In this document: positions 1-9,067 of the stretch, piece by piece
Numbering within the stretch: position 1 is the stretch's first letter
Layout of the letters: every line of letters begins with the position of its first letter
NCBI GenBank assembly: GCA_029268065.1
Contig: JAJUHC010000001.1
Span: 62,001 to 126,000, forward strand
Length of the DNA stretch: 64,000 nt
Reading direction: 5' to 3'
DNA from: Clostridiales bacterium
GTDB lineage: Bacteria; Bacillota; Clostridia; Oscillospirales; Oscillospiraceae
Position numbers and translations under genes: made by a program
Notes under the pieces: generated by a model
What the model saw: the letters and a program-made list of their open reading frames with translations, nothing else
Database searches by the model: none
Told to the model about the DNA's origin: nothing

Positions 1-416
1 CTGTCAATACAAGCAGATAATATGTGTATAATAAAAATTGTAAAATATAATTACACACATAATTAACCAAATTATAACAAAAATCGCTGAAAAGCAACCA
101 AAAATCAGCAGACCAACGAACTAATGTTAGTTTTTTGCGTTGTGTAGTAAAATAAAAGTGGATAACAATAATACACATACTTGTAATAATACGCACTTTT
201 CAGGACAAAAACCCAATGTGAAAATGTTGCGCGTTTTTTTTGAGTATTTTTTATGCTTTTTTCGGCGATTATACCGCAATAATTCGTAAAAAAAGCTTGA
301 AAGTAGTAAAAATATCATAAATATGTACATAAAATCGTTAGATTATAGTCGATTTTATAGAATACTATGCAAAGCAAATCCTGCTGACGGTGAGGATTTT
401 GCAGTATTGACAAAAT
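1..416. other. AT-rich non-coding stretch
   Basis: This 5' edge of the window is very AT-rich and I see no convincing gene in it. The only open frame of note (127-330, minus) is rich in Ile, Leu, Tyr and Lys as expected from AT-rich DNA, and it has no clear ribosome binding site. No promoter could be assigned with confidence. Confidence 0.5.
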
Positions 417-498
417 GCAACCTATTGCGTATAATATGCAATAGGTTGCGCAAAAATGCGAAACAAAGTTGCGTAAGATTACGCAATGCATTGCGCAA
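417..498. promoter_or_regulatory. Cluster of palindromes upstream of the MarR gene
   Basis: Three inverted repeats lie side by side. GCAACCTATTGC (417-428) is mirrored perfectly at 438-449. TTGCGTAA (469-476) and TTACGCAA (479-486) form a second, and a third is TTGCGCAA at 491-498. All contain a TTGCG or TTGC half-site. The cluster ends about 60 bp before the MarR start, so an autoregulatory operator is the simplest reading. This is inferred from position and symmetry only. Confidence 0.5.
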
Positions 499-559
499 TT
501 TTACGAAATACACATTTTCCCCCCGCTCCCCTTTAATAATTTGAGAGAGGAACGTGTTT

Positions 560-1012
560 ATGACGCAGCGAGAGTATGAGCAATACGTATTCACGAACAT
601 ATTCGTTCTGAGCAACAAGTTCCAGTTTGCCGGAAACAGCATGCTTAAGGATATAAGCATAAAGCAGTGGTTTTTGCTGCTCATAATATCCAAAAAGGAA
701 AGCGAATCGCCCTCGCTTACTGAAATCGCCGAGGCGTTCGGAAGCTCAAGACAAAACGTCACCAAGATGATTGAAGCTCTTGAAAAGAAGGGATATGTGC
801 AAACGAAGCAGCATGAAACGGACAGACGCAACATATCTGTTTCCACAACCCCAAAGACCAGGGACTTCTTTTCAGAATTCGAGGCTCGGGAAAACGAATT
901 TCTCGACGCGGCGTTCAACGACATTTCAGACGTGAGACTTAAAATTGTTGCTTCGGTTTTTGCTAAGCTGCATGAAAACCTCGATGCGCTGACAAAAAAG
1001 GAAACTGACTGA
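560..1012 (+). CDS. MarR-family transcriptional regulator
   Basis: This 150-residue protein has the size and layout of a MarR winged-helix repressor. A helical N-terminus leads to a helix-turn-helix (about residues 50-85) whose recognition helix contains SSRQNVTKMIEALEKKG. A wing follows with the DRRNISV signature typical of MarR proteins, then a C-terminal dimerisation helix. I chose ATG 560 because GAGAGG at 545-550 lies 9 bp upstream; GTG 554 is only 3 bp from it. MarR proteins usually bind palindromes in their own promoter and release them on ligand binding, and the palindromes just upstream fit that. The gene is monocistronic, with no efflux pump or enzyme next to it, so the ligand and targets are unknown. 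Confidence 0.85.
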   Translation: MTQREYEQYVFTNIFVLSNKFQFAGNSMLKDISIKQWFLLLIISKKESESPSLTEIAEAFGSSRQNVTKMIEALEKKGYVQTKQHETDRRNISVSTTPKTRDFFSEFEARENEFLDAAFNDISDVRLKIVASVFAKLHENLDALTKKETD

Positions 1013-1173
1013 TAAGCTGCTGCCGCATTTTAATGATACTACGTTATTACTCAAGGCCGCTTTTTGATTTCCAAGGTCATCTTCTTCAGAGCCTTGTTTT
1101 GCTTGAATTCCATGACTGTTTATCAGCTTATTTTTTGTAAATCTTAATATTCGGTTAACTTTCTGAAAAACAG

Positions 1174-1202
1174 TTGAAGTTTGCCATATTTTCTATTATT
1201 AT
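1174..1202 (+). promoter_or_regulatory. Sigma-A type promoter for the SLH-GH25 gene
   Basis: TTGAAG (1174-1179) and TATTAT (1197-1202) are separated by 17 bp. Transcription would start near 1209, leaving a leader of about 60 nt before the TTG start at 1271. Confidence 0.5.
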
Positions 1203-1270
1203 TTAACGGGACACGTTTTACATAATTACTCGCAATGGCGATTATTTATTCTTATCTGGAGGCACAGGCG

Positions 1271-2668
1271 TTGAAAAAAAGGTTCATGGGGCTGATACTT
1301 TTATTCTGCATGCTGAGCCCGACGCTCAATATCGCATATGCGGAGACGGATACGGAACAAAGCAAAACGGTTACGTTTTCGGATGTACGGCAGAGCGATT
1401 GGTTTTATACATATGTAAGCGAGCTCAGTAAGAATTCAGTGGTCAGCGGCTATCCCGACGGAACATTCAGACCGGACGACAGGGTGACCTGCGGTGAGGC
1501 GTTAAAGCTCATAATCCTGGCGGCGGGATACGGCGAGCAGCCTGCCTCCGGCCGGCATTGGGCGACGGGATATCTTAATTTTGCCTCTGTCAGGAGGTTC
1601 GTCGACGCCGCGACGGTTACAGACCTCGACGCCCCGATAAGCCGCCTGATGATAGCGCAGATCGCCGCAAAGGCTCTCGGGCTTCCTCTGACCGACACCA
1701 GGTCGCCCTTTGCTGACGTTTCCGACATGTATGTGACGGCTCTATTTAAAAAGGGTGTCATTCTTGGGACTTATAATGAGGACGGAAGGCTAATATACTA
1801 CCCTGTGAGCAAGCTCAAGCGTTCCGAGATGAGCGCGATCATATGGAGAATAAAAAATCCCGGCTCCGCTCCGGCCGGCGATATTAACGACGATACAAAA
1901 GATTCCCCAGAGGATACCAAAAACAATCCCGGAACTGAAACGGGCAAAATCGTGTTCGGGAATTATACGCTGGACATTCTCAAGGATGTGCCGGTCAATG
2001 AGTATGACCCCTCCGCCTTTTATGTGTCTAATGGAAAAATGCAATATAGGTCAAACACAATAACGACGTACAGCGGAATAGACGTATCCTCCTATCAGGG
2101 CTCCGTAGACTGGAAAAAGGTAAAAGCGTCTGGAATAGACTTTGCGATAATACGCGTCGGATACCGAGGCTATGAAACAGGGAGAATATGCCTCGACGAT
2201 TATTTCGAGAGCAATGCGCGAGAAGCAGTCGCAGCTGGTTTAAAGATCGGCGTATACTTTTTCTCCCAGGCGACCACGGCGGACGAGGCCAGGCAGGAGG
2301 CGGACTTCGTGCTGTCGTACATTTCGGGGCTTGATATCGCATACCCTGTCGTTTTCGACTGGGAACCGATTAACGCCTCTACCGCGCGAACAAACAATGT
2401 GAGCACAGATGATTTGTGCAGCGCCGCAAATGCTTTTTGCAAAAGGGTCGAGGATTCCGGCTTTAAGCCGATGGTGTACTTCAATAAGTCGGTCGGCTAC
2501 CTAAGGTACGATCTCAGCAAAATTAAGGCGTACGACTTCTGGTTTGCGCAGTATTCGGACAAACCCTCGTTCTATTACAATTTCCACATGTGGCAGTACA
2601 CGTCCAGCGGAAAAGTGAACGGAATTTCGGGATATGTGGATATGAATATCTGCTTCAAAAAATACTGA
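1271..2668 (+). CDS. Secreted SLH-domain GH25 lysozyme-like muramidase
   Basis: This 465-residue surface enzyme is predicted to cleave peptidoglycan glycan strands. It begins with a signal peptide (basic KKR, hydrophobic core, AYA cleavage region near residue 24). S-layer homology repeats occupy about residues 36-200 and would anchor it to the cell wall. An acidic linker and a C-terminal glycoside hydrolase family 25 domain follow, from about 269 to the end. GH25 landmarks are GIDVSSYQG (Asp 271) and FDWEP (Asp 363, Glu 365), the expected acidic catalytic residues. I chose TTG 1271 because GGAGG at 1258-1262 is 8 bp upstream and the signal peptide then starts cleanly; an in-frame ATG at 1235 has no ribosome binding site. 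It is convergent with another SLH protein. A role in wall turnover or growth is inferred from the domains. Confidence 0.85.
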   Translation: MKKRFMGLILLFCMLSPTLNIAYAETDTEQSKTVTFSDVRQSDWFYTYVSELSKNSVVSGYPDGTFRPDDRVTCGEALKLIILAAGYGEQPASGRHWATGYLNFASVRRFVDAATVTDLDAPISRLMIAQIAAKALGLPLTDTRSPFADVSDMYVTALFKKGVILGTYNEDGRLIYYPVSKLKRSEMSAIIWRIKNPGSAPAGDINDDTKDSPEDTKNNPGTETGKIVFGNYTLDILKDVPVNEYDPSAFYVSNGKMQYRSNTITTYSGIDVSSYQGSVDWKKVKASGIDFAIIRVGYRGYETGRICLDDYFESNAREAVAAGLKIGVYFFSQATTADEARQEADFVLSYISGLDIAYPVVFDWEPINASTARTNNVSTDDLCSAANAFCKRVEDSGFKPMVYFNKSVGYLRYDLSKIKAYDFWFAQYSDKPSFYYNFHMWQYTSSGKVNGISGYVDMNICFKKY

Positions 2669-2684
2669 TGTACATAAAATGAGG

Positions 2685-2715
2685 CCGCGCAGCTAAAGCT
2701 GCGCGGTTTCGTTTT
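2685..2715. terminator. Bidirectional intrinsic terminator
   Basis: A perfect 10-bp stem (2685-2694 with 2697-2706) with a 2-nt loop is followed by a T-rich tract. It sits between the stop codons of two convergent SLH genes and probably serves both. Confidence 0.8.
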
Positions 2716-2736
2716 CAATGGTTTGTCAATGCTCCG

Positions 2737-5658
2737 TCAGTACATCATGCTGATTATTTTCGCGACCTCGGCGCGGGTCACATACGCGTCGGGGTTCAGC
2801 ATACCGCCGCTTCCGCCCACAACACCGAGGGATGTAAGCACGCGAACATGGCTTAACGCCCAATCCGGAACTTCGGACGCGTCCTCAAAGCCCGCCAGAT
2901 CGCCGGACTTGTAGCCGCCGGGGAGCGTGCGGCCGACAATCGTCATGGTTTGGGCGCGGGTAAGGGAATCCTTGGGCTTGAAGTACAGCTTGTCGCCTTC
3001 AGTGACACCCTTGATTATCCCGAGGGCATACATAGCCCTGACTGAGGGGAGCGCGTAGTCCGCAATTTCCTTGAGGTCCGCGAAGCCCAGCTTGGTGTCG
3101 GCATACTTGCTAAGGTCCGTGCCGAGGTACCTCGCCATAATGACCGCAAACTGCTCCCGGGTCATTTTCTCGTCAGGCTGGTATTTGAGAACATCGTTTA
3201 CCGAAATGCCGTTCACCACGCCGCGCCCGGACAGGTAGCTTACATACTTTTCAGACCAGTGGCCATCCATATCGCCGAATATCGACTTGCCGGCATCCGA
3301 CGCGGAAAAATCGATCGAATAACGGGAAAGATTGCCGCTCATATCCGATGCGCAGACCGTGACCCTGTGCGACGTCCTGGGATCAAGCGAGGGCAGAAGC
3401 GACTGAAGCTGCCCGCTCTGATAATCGTACTCAAGCGCCTTCCCGTCACAGTAAACCGAGACGTTATAATAGAAAACGCTTCCGTCGTAGTCGTCCCATA
3501 CTCCGCAGACGAGGACGGAGTCCTTAATTTCAGAGAACACGATGGAGGGCGCCTCAGTATCCTTGACCGGCGCTGACTCCGCCAATATCTGATCTATCCA
3601 CACCTCGCCCGAGCCCCTGCCGGATATCTGGATGCCGCTTACATTGCTTTTTGCCGGAAGCACGAACTGCTTCCAGCCGACAAAGTCCAGCGCAACGCTC
3701 TCCGAGGTTTCTCCGGACATCAAAAGCTGCAGACAGTTGCCGGAGCCGTCGCCGTATACCCAAAGCGATACATAGGGGGAGTTGTCGGGGAGCTTAAGGT
3801 CCATAGGGAGCATTGCGTTGCCGCCCGACAGATTGTACTTGAAATCAAGGCTCTGCTTCCCGAAGCGCACCCTTTCGGAGTCGGCGCTCAAAGCGGCCGT
3901 GCCGTACTGGGGCTTGCCGGACAGATTCAGCGTTCCGCCCTCAAAATCCTCCAGGCGTTTAATGCCTATCTTTACCGTTACCGGTATGCTCACAGAGGCC
4001 AAACCCGCGGAAACCGTCAGCGTTCCGCTCCCTGGCGAAAGCCCCGCCGTAAGCGTGCCGTTTGGGCCTACGGTGCCGATGCCGTCGCTGAGCTTCCATT
4101 TGAAGTCGGTGTCCTCCGTGTCGAGCGCAATATGCTTATAAACAGCCTTCGCGCTCAGATTGAGGCTCTGACCGGCTTCCAGCGTTATTGTGCTGAGAGC
4201 TTCCCCGCCCGATTCGTCGACCACCGATATGGAATCGGGAGAGCTGACAACCTTCACCACCGTGGACGCGCTGAGATTTCCCGAAGAAGCCGAGATCACT
4301 ACGTCGCCGGCGCTTGCCGCCGTATATTCCCCGCCGGCGCTTATAGACCCTGCGCCAGACTGAACCTTCCAGCTCACGCTGCCGAGGCTTTTTGCGTTGC
4401 CGTACTTGTCGGCAATCCCGGCTGTGAAGGTTTTCTTGGCGCCGCTAAGTATCGCCGCATCGTATGGGTACACGCCCATGACGGAGGCCTCTCCCAGACC
4501 CGACCCGGCGAGCATTATGAACTGCGTTACATACCGCATATGCCCGTCCGAGGGACTGTTAATCACCGTGTATCCGCTGTCTCCCACAAATTTAGCTCCC
4601 ATTGTGGTGCTGCCGCCGCCGTCCATGAGGCAGGCTTCCGTACAGCCGAGAGCGAGCATTCTCTCGGCAACCTCTGCTATCGACGCGCCGACGCTGTATC
4701 CGGCCTGGCGGCCGTCGACCGTGTAAAGCACGATTTCTCCGCTCGGCTTGATTCCCACGGCGGTTCTCGGACCCGAGCTGTTTTCAAGCCCGCTCTCGAC
4801 CTTTCCGGCGGTCACCAGCTTGTACAGAGAGCCTGCCGCGTACTGCACACTGCTCCACCGCGTATCCTCGCAGCTCACGTTTACGGTGACCGAGGCTCCG
4901 GCGGTAAACAGCTTCAGTACGCTCTGATCGGGCGCGCTTTCGGAGAGAGAAATGATAATCTTGCCTGCGGGTATGTCCACGGGACCCGTGGATTTGACGA
5001 CGCTCTCCACCTTGAGGGTCATCTGCGAATTCACCTTCATATCGCCCTTGACGATGCTGCAGATAACCTCCGTTCCGTTGTCCTTGCTCTTTGTGGTATA
5101 GGAGAAGTCCTCAGTAAAAAGATAAAAACCGCTGCCGGTCCGAACCTTGTTTATTCCGTACAAAGGATAAGTGGAGCTCCCGATCGTAAAGCTCATATTC
5201 AGCTTCGGGGAACCGATGACCGCCGTGCCGTCCGACCTGAAGCCAACGGCGTAATGGTCGTCGTCGGAGCTTATGAGCTTGCCCTCGGTTATCACTATGC
5301 CCAGAGGCTGAAACGTGTCCATGTTGTAGTAGTCTCCGTTGACGCCTGCGACAACGCTGTAACCGCGTTTTTCGAGAAGCTTGGCCATGTCCTCAAAGTT
5401 TCCGTAGTTGCAGAGCTTGGAGCCGTATACTACGAGGGGCTTTACATTCTGATTTGGCTTGTATGTAATGTAATTCTCGGTGACCTTATCGGAGGCGCTG
5501 TCCCTCCAGAACGTATTTGACGAGAGAACTGCATTGCCAGCCAGGGTCGTTTCGAAATGGCGAAGGCTTGTCGTGGGGAATGCGGCGTACGCCACGGTTC
5601 CCAGCATGAGGCTGAGGCACAGCGCCGCGGCGGCGGATCTGACTATTTTCTTTTTCAT
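2737..5658 (-). CDS. Secreted SLH protein with phosphodiester glycosidase (NAGPA-like) domain
   Basis: This large surface protein has 973 residues. It has a signal peptide (MKKK, hydrophobic core, AYA near residue 25). A phosphodiester glycosidase domain follows, with the family landmarks VVAGVNGDYYN (near 103-112), GPRTAVGI and the LMDGGGSTTM loop near 370. The middle carries Ig-like beta modules (Ser/Gly/Val-rich, with KYGNAKSLGSVSWKV typical of bacterial Ig repeats) and a carbohydrate-binding-like region. Three SLH repeats end the protein (about 800-973). The family removes sugar-1-phosphodiester caps, as in the human mannose-6-phosphate uncovering enzyme; bacterial members are thought to act on extracellular polymers, and the substrate here is unknown. 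I chose the ATG at 5658 (minus) because GGGAG lies 8 bp upstream and the signal peptide follows directly. Confidence 0.85.
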   Translation of the reverse strand: MKKKIVRSAAAALCLSLMLGTVAYAAFPTTSLRHFETTLAGNAVLSSNTFWRDSASDKVTENYITYKPNQNVKPLVVYGSKLCNYGNFEDMAKLLEKRGYSVVAGVNGDYYNMDTFQPLGIVITEGKLISSDDDHYAVGFRSDGTAVIGSPKLNMSFTIGSSTYPLYGINKVRTGSGFYLFTEDFSYTTKSKDNGTEVICSIVKGDMKVNSQMTLKVESVVKSTGPVDIPAGKIIISLSESAPDQSVLKLFTAGASVTVNVSCEDTRWSSVQYAAGSLYKLVTAGKVESGLENSSGPRTAVGIKPSGEIVLYTVDGRQAGYSVGASIAEVAERMLALGCTEACLMDGGGSTTMGAKFVGDSGYTVINSPSDGHMRYVTQFIMLAGSGLGEASVMGVYPYDAAILSGAKKTFTAGIADKYGNAKSLGSVSWKVQSGAGSISAGGEYTAASAGDVVISASSGNLSASTVVKVVSSPDSISVVDESGGEALSTITLEAGQSLNLSAKAVYKHIALDTEDTDFKWKLSDGIGTVGPNGTLTAGLSPGSGTLTVSAGLASVSIPVTVKIGIKRLEDFEGGTLNLSGKPQYGTAALSADSERVRFGKQSLDFKYNLSGGNAMLPMDLKLPDNSPYVSLWVYGDGSGNCLQLLMSGETSESVALDFVGWKQFVLPAKSNVSGIQISGRGSGEVWIDQILAESAPVKDTEAPSIVFSEIKDSVLVCGVWDDYDGSVFYYNVSVYCDGKALEYDYQSGQLQSLLPSLDPRTSHRVTVCASDMSGNLSRYSIDFSASDAGKSIFGDMDGHWSEKYVSYLSGRGVVNGISVNDVLKYQPDEKMTREQFAVIMARYLGTDLSKYADTKLGFADLKEIADYALPSVRAMYALGIIKGVTEGDKLYFKPKDSLTRAQTMTIVGRTLPGGYKSGDLAGFEDASEVPDWALSHVRVLTSLGVVGGSGGMLNPDAYVTRAEVAKIISMMY

Positions 5659-5810
5659 ATGTACTCCCAGGAAAAGTGTTTTTTCTATTTTAACAATAAA
5701 GCGGACATGATTAATGTGCAAAATGTTAACAAAACGTGAACAATCCCAGATTTAAGTAACCGGAAATCGTTTCGATTCATAAACAAACAAAACAGGCCGA
5801 TATGAACAGA

Positions 5811-6662
5811 CTAAGGCAACGGGTCGGACATATCCTCGTCGAAAAGCGTATACATTGTGGAATACTTACCGACGGCGCCGAGGGTTTTGCAGCTGAGCCC
5901 ATCCACGCTGACGCCGAAAAACGCACCGACGTCGTGCAGGGTGTCGGTATTAATCAGGAAGGTGCCCTGAAGGCCGGTCTGCCTTTCCTCCATGAAATTG
6001 AAAACGTACATGTGCTTGTTTATTTTTATATAGTCCGCCGGATTGGAAGCCATCCAGCACTTGTCGCCGTTTACCATCGAGTATGTATAGTACATGGGCA
6101 TGGAGTATATGTGCTTTATCTTCAGCTTTCCCGGAACATAGGTCCAGTAAACGGCCTTTCCTATGAGGTCGGTGGTGTAGTCATGCAGGGGTATATCCTT
6201 CGGCCAGGGACCGTCGATGCGCCCGAAGAGAAATTGCCTGTCAACCTCGATTGCGGATTCAGGTACCCCTATCTTGGCTATGCAGGCGGTTACAAGGCCG
6301 GTTTCAAGGTCAATTATAAGGCAATGGGAGCGCGGAGGCTTTGAGCCATGGCAGTAGTGGTTGATAAAATATATCTCCTCTTCGCATGTCCCGTGATGTA
6401 TCTGGCAATACTCCTCGTGTCCCTCGCCGCCGTTTATTGACCAGCTAAGGGCGTTTTTGCCAGTGAACGAGTATTCAAGCACCGTGCCGTCCGAAAAACG
6501 CATGGTAAACGATTTGCCCGTCAGAGCGTCGGTTTCCGGCGGCCGATAAGGTCCCGAGGAGAAGGCCCCTCCCCGGCTGTACTTTTCCGGCGGCGTTTTA
6601 TCCGCTATCGCCTGCACATCTTCCGCCGTCAGCTGGCTCCACCGCCTGCGCATTCTTTCCAA
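5811..6662 (-). CDS. MoaF-like protein
   Basis: This 283-residue cytoplasmic protein resembles the MoaF family. An N-terminal half contains LTGKSFTMRFSDGTVLEYSF, the beta-strand signature of the MoaF N-terminal domain, and a second lipocalin-like half has the pattern GKAVYWTYVPGKLKIKHIY. MoaF was named from a molybdenum cofactor gene cluster, but its biochemical function is not settled, and no cofactor genes lie nearby. I chose TTG 6662 (minus): AGGGGA lies 6-7 bp upstream, and the residues before it look like translated non-coding DNA. ATG 6653 is the alternative. It is divergent from pfkA and the next gene downstream is unrelated, so it is probably transcribed alone. The family assignment rests on remembered motifs. 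Confidence 0.65.
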   Translation of the reverse strand: MERMRRRWSQLTAEDVQAIADKTPPEKYSRGGAFSSGPYRPPETDALTGKSFTMRFSDGTVLEYSFTGKNALSWSINGGEGHEEYCQIHHGTCEEEIYFINHYCHGSKPPRSHCLIIDLETGLVTACIAKIGVPESAIEVDRQFLFGRIDGPWPKDIPLHDYTTDLIGKAVYWTYVPGKLKIKHIYSMPMYYTYSMVNGDKCWMASNPADYIKINKHMYVFNFMEERQTGLQGTFLINTDTLHDVGAFFGVSVDGLSCKTLGAVGKYSTMYTLFDEDMSDPLP

Positions 6663-6801
6663 ACTGATTTCCCCTTTCTGCTTTATCCGGAGTGATAATA
6701 ATATGCCATTACCGCAAATAATAACACACTGAGGACAAAAATAACATAGCATAATACAAATTGCTGATTATTTCCTAACTAAAATTTTCCGTATTCCTTA
6801 C

Positions 6802-6830
6802 TTGAATAAACATGGCATCAATGGTAAAAT
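6802..6830 (+). promoter_or_regulatory. Sigma-A type promoter for pfkA
   Basis: TTGAAT (6802-6807) and TAAAAT (6825-6830) are separated by 17 bp, about 45 bp before the pfkA ribosome binding site. Confidence 0.6.
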
Positions 6831-6879
6831 CCAAAAATAAACCGGATACTAAATACAAAAAGATTGCGGGGGTTTAAAT

Positions 6880-7842
6880 ATGGCAAAAATTCGCAAAATC
6901 GGTGTTCTCACCTCCGGCGGGGATTCGCCCGGCATGAACGCCGCTATCCGCGCCGTTGTGAGGTCCTCACACTATTTCGGGCTTGAAATCGTGGGGGTCC
7001 GCTACGGTTACCAGGGGCTTATGCAGGGCGATATCATGCCGCTGGGAATGCGCAGCGTGTCCAGCATCATCCAGCGCGGAGGCACCATACTTCATACCGC
7101 CCGCAGCGCGGAATTCGCAACCCCGGAGGGGGTGAAGTCGGCGGTCCGCATGGCCTGCGACAGCGAAATTGACGGGCTTATAGTCATCGGAGGGGACGGC
7201 TCATTTCGGGGAGCCAAGGAGCTCAGCGAGCTGGGGCTGCCAACAATCGGCATACCGGGCACCATCGACAACGACATCTCCTGCACCGATTATTCCATAG
7301 GCTTCGACACCGCGTGCAACATTGCGGTGGAGGCCATAGACAGGCTGCGCGACACCTCCGAGAGCCACAACAGATGCAGCATAGTCGAAGTGATGGGGCA
7401 CATGTCGGGCATTCTCGCGCTCGACGTCGGCATAGCCTCGGGCGCTCTCGCTGTCCTCATACCTGAAAAGGAATGGGATTTGCAGCAGGTCTACGATATG
7501 ATCGAGGCACATGAGAAGAGCCATTATATCGTAGTCGTTTCGGAGGCTTATAGGCTTCCGTCGCCGGAGGTGAAGAAGCTCATAGAGGAAAAAACGGGCA
7601 TGACCGCGAGGCTTACCGTGCTGGGGCACATACAGCGCGGAGGCGCGCCGTCGGCGCTGGACCGTGTAAACGCGACAAAGCTCGGATACCGCGCGGTCGA
7701 TCTCATGAGAAAGGGCATAGGAAACCGCGTCGTCGCCATACGCAGCGATCTCCTGACGGACTTCGATATTCAGGAGGCTCTGGATATGAAAAAATCGCTG
7801 GATGAGGTGCTTTTCAAAATCTCTCAGGTAGTATCCATGTGA
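6880..7842 (+). CDS. pfkA: ATP-dependent 6-phosphofructokinase
   Basis: This enzyme phosphorylates fructose 6-phosphate to fructose 1,6-bisphosphate, the committed step of glycolysis, and is normally a cytoplasmic homotetramer. The 320-residue length matches bacterial PfkA. Visible motifs are TSGGDSPGMNAAIR at the N-terminus, GGDGS at 104-108, PGTIDND at 126-132 with the catalytic Asp 130, and the MGHMSG substrate loop. The Gly residues at 107 and 127 mark ATP use; pyrophosphate-dependent relatives have Asp and Lys there. A GCGGGGGT ribosome binding site precedes ATG 6880. The gene has its own promoter and is closed by a strong terminator, so it is probably a single-gene unit despite lying upstream of dgt-dnaG-rpoD. 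Confidence 0.97.
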   Translation: MAKIRKIGVLTSGGDSPGMNAAIRAVVRSSHYFGLEIVGVRYGYQGLMQGDIMPLGMRSVSSIIQRGGTILHTARSAEFATPEGVKSAVRMACDSEIDGLIVIGGDGSFRGAKELSELGLPTIGIPGTIDNDISCTDYSIGFDTACNIAVEAIDRLRDTSESHNRCSIVEVMGHMSGILALDVGIASGALAVLIPEKEWDLQQVYDMIEAHEKSHYIVVVSEAYRLPSPEVKKLIEEKTGMTARLTVLGHIQRGGAPSALDRVNATKLGYRAVDLMRKGIGNRVVAIRSDLLTDFDIQEALDMKKSLDEVLFKISQVVSM

Positions 7843-7856
7843 AAATATGGGCTTTA

Positions 7857-7888
7857 GGGAGGGCGAGATTCGCCCTCCCGATTTTTTT
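7857..7888 (+). terminator. Intrinsic terminator after pfkA
   Basis: A 10-bp perfect stem (7857-7866 with 7870-7879) and 3-nt loop are followed by seven T residues at 7882-7888. It separates pfkA from the dgt-dnaG-rpoD genes. Confidence 0.9.
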
Positions 7889-7971
7889 GAAAATTTATGC
7901 TCAAAAAAGAGGGAAAATTAAATAAAAATCGTATATATAAAGCAAGAACCGTATTGGAAGGGGTGTGCAGG

Positions 7972-8979
7972 GTGAGCAAATGTCCGAGGGAGGTTCGCGA
8001 GGAACTGGAAAGGAGCATCATTTCGCCTTTCGGCGTTCTTGCGTCATGCTCAAAGGGAAGAGAGAGGCCGGAGGAGCCCTGCGAAATCCGTACCTGCTTT
8101 CAGCGGGATATAGACAGGATCGTGCACTCCAAGTCGTTCCGCCGCCTGAAGCACAAGACGCAGGTTTTTCTCCAGCCGGAGGGCGACCATTACAGGACGC
8201 GCATGACGCATACCATCGAGGTGTCGCGGATAGCGAGGACCATCGCCAGGGCGCTGATGCTGAACGAGGACCTTGTTGAGGCGGCTTCCCTGGGGCACGA
8301 TATCGGGCATACCCCCTTCGGGCACGCCGGAGAGCGCGCCCTCAACGAGCTTTGCGGGGAGTTCAGGCATTACGAGCAGAGTCTCAGAGTGGTGGACTGT
8401 ATCGAGAAGGAGGGCCGGGGGCTGAACCTCAGCTACGAGGTGAGACTCGCAATTTTGAACCATACCAAGGGCGCGCCGGACGATACTCTCGAAGCTAAAT
8501 GCGTGCGCCTTGCCGACAGGATAGCCTATATAAATCACGATGTGGACGACGCGATAAGAGCCGGCATACTGACGGCCGGAGACCTGCCGGAGAATGTGAG
8601 AAAAACGCTCGGTGAAAGCCATTCCGTCAGGATAAACACCATAACGTCGGACCTTATAAGACAAAGCTTTGGGAAGAACGACCTTTTTATGAGCCCGGAG
8701 GTCCAGTCGGCCGTCGACGAGTTCCACGATTTCCTCTATGAGATGGTTTACCGCAATCCCAAGGCGAAAAGCGAGGAGAGCAAGGTAGGAGGCATACTCG
8801 GCGGCATATTTGATTATTACGTCAAAAACAGGGACAAGCTGCCGGACGATTTCAAGCTGCTTGCCGAGCGCGACGGCACTCAGCGCGCGGTCTGCGACTA
8901 TGTGGCGGGAATGACCGATAAATACGCGATTTCCAAGTACAGCGAGATATTTATCCCCGCTTCGTGGCATGTAATATAG
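7972..8979 (+). CDS. dgt: Deoxyguanosinetriphosphate triphosphohydrolase-like HD protein
   Basis: This 335-residue protein is predicted to hydrolyse dNTPs to the nucleoside and triphosphate. It carries the metal-binding HD signature: His 80 in MTHTIEVSRI, the His-Asp pair at 109-110 in LGHDIGHTPFGHAGE, and a later Asp in LADRIAYINHDVDD. RDIDRIVHSKSFRRLKHKTQ is typical of the family's N-terminal substrate region. I chose GTG 7972 because GGAAGGGG at 7956-7963 lies 8 bp upstream; ATG 7897 has no site and adds a Lys-rich tail. dnaG starts 88 bp downstream, and dgt-dnaG-rpoD is a common order in Firmicutes, linking dNTP control with replication start. Substrate preference among dNTPs cannot be read from the sequence. 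Confidence 0.92.
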   Translation: MSKCPREVREELERSIISPFGVLASCSKGRERPEEPCEIRTCFQRDIDRIVHSKSFRRLKHKTQVFLQPEGDHYRTRMTHTIEVSRIARTIARALMLNEDLVEAASLGHDIGHTPFGHAGERALNELCGEFRHYEQSLRVVDCIEKEGRGLNLSYEVRLAILNHTKGAPDDTLEAKCVRLADRIAYINHDVDDAIRAGILTAGDLPENVRKTLGESHSVRINTITSDLIRQSFGKNDLFMSPEVQSAVDEFHDFLYEMVYRNPKAKSEESKVGGILGGIFDYYVKNRDKLPDDFKLLAERDGTQRAVCDYVAGMTDKYAISKYSEIFIPASWHVI

Positions 8980-9067
8980 ATTTTTCGGGCCGTCTAAACA
9001 CGCTCTTGGCATATTAAACGAATAAATATTGTATTTTTTGGAAACTATTAACGAAAGGAGGAGCGGA

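Noticed and set aside
127-330. 67-codon minus-strand frame in the AT-rich 5' end
   Set aside because: Composition follows from AT-rich DNA, there is no ribosome binding site and no recognisable feature beyond one hydrophobic stretch.
4132-5520. Long open frame on the plus strand opposite the phosphodiester glycosidase gene
   Set aside because: It has no ribosome binding site, and its composition (Arg, His, Ala-rich) is typical of an antisense shadow of a GC-rich gene whose own product has clear domains.
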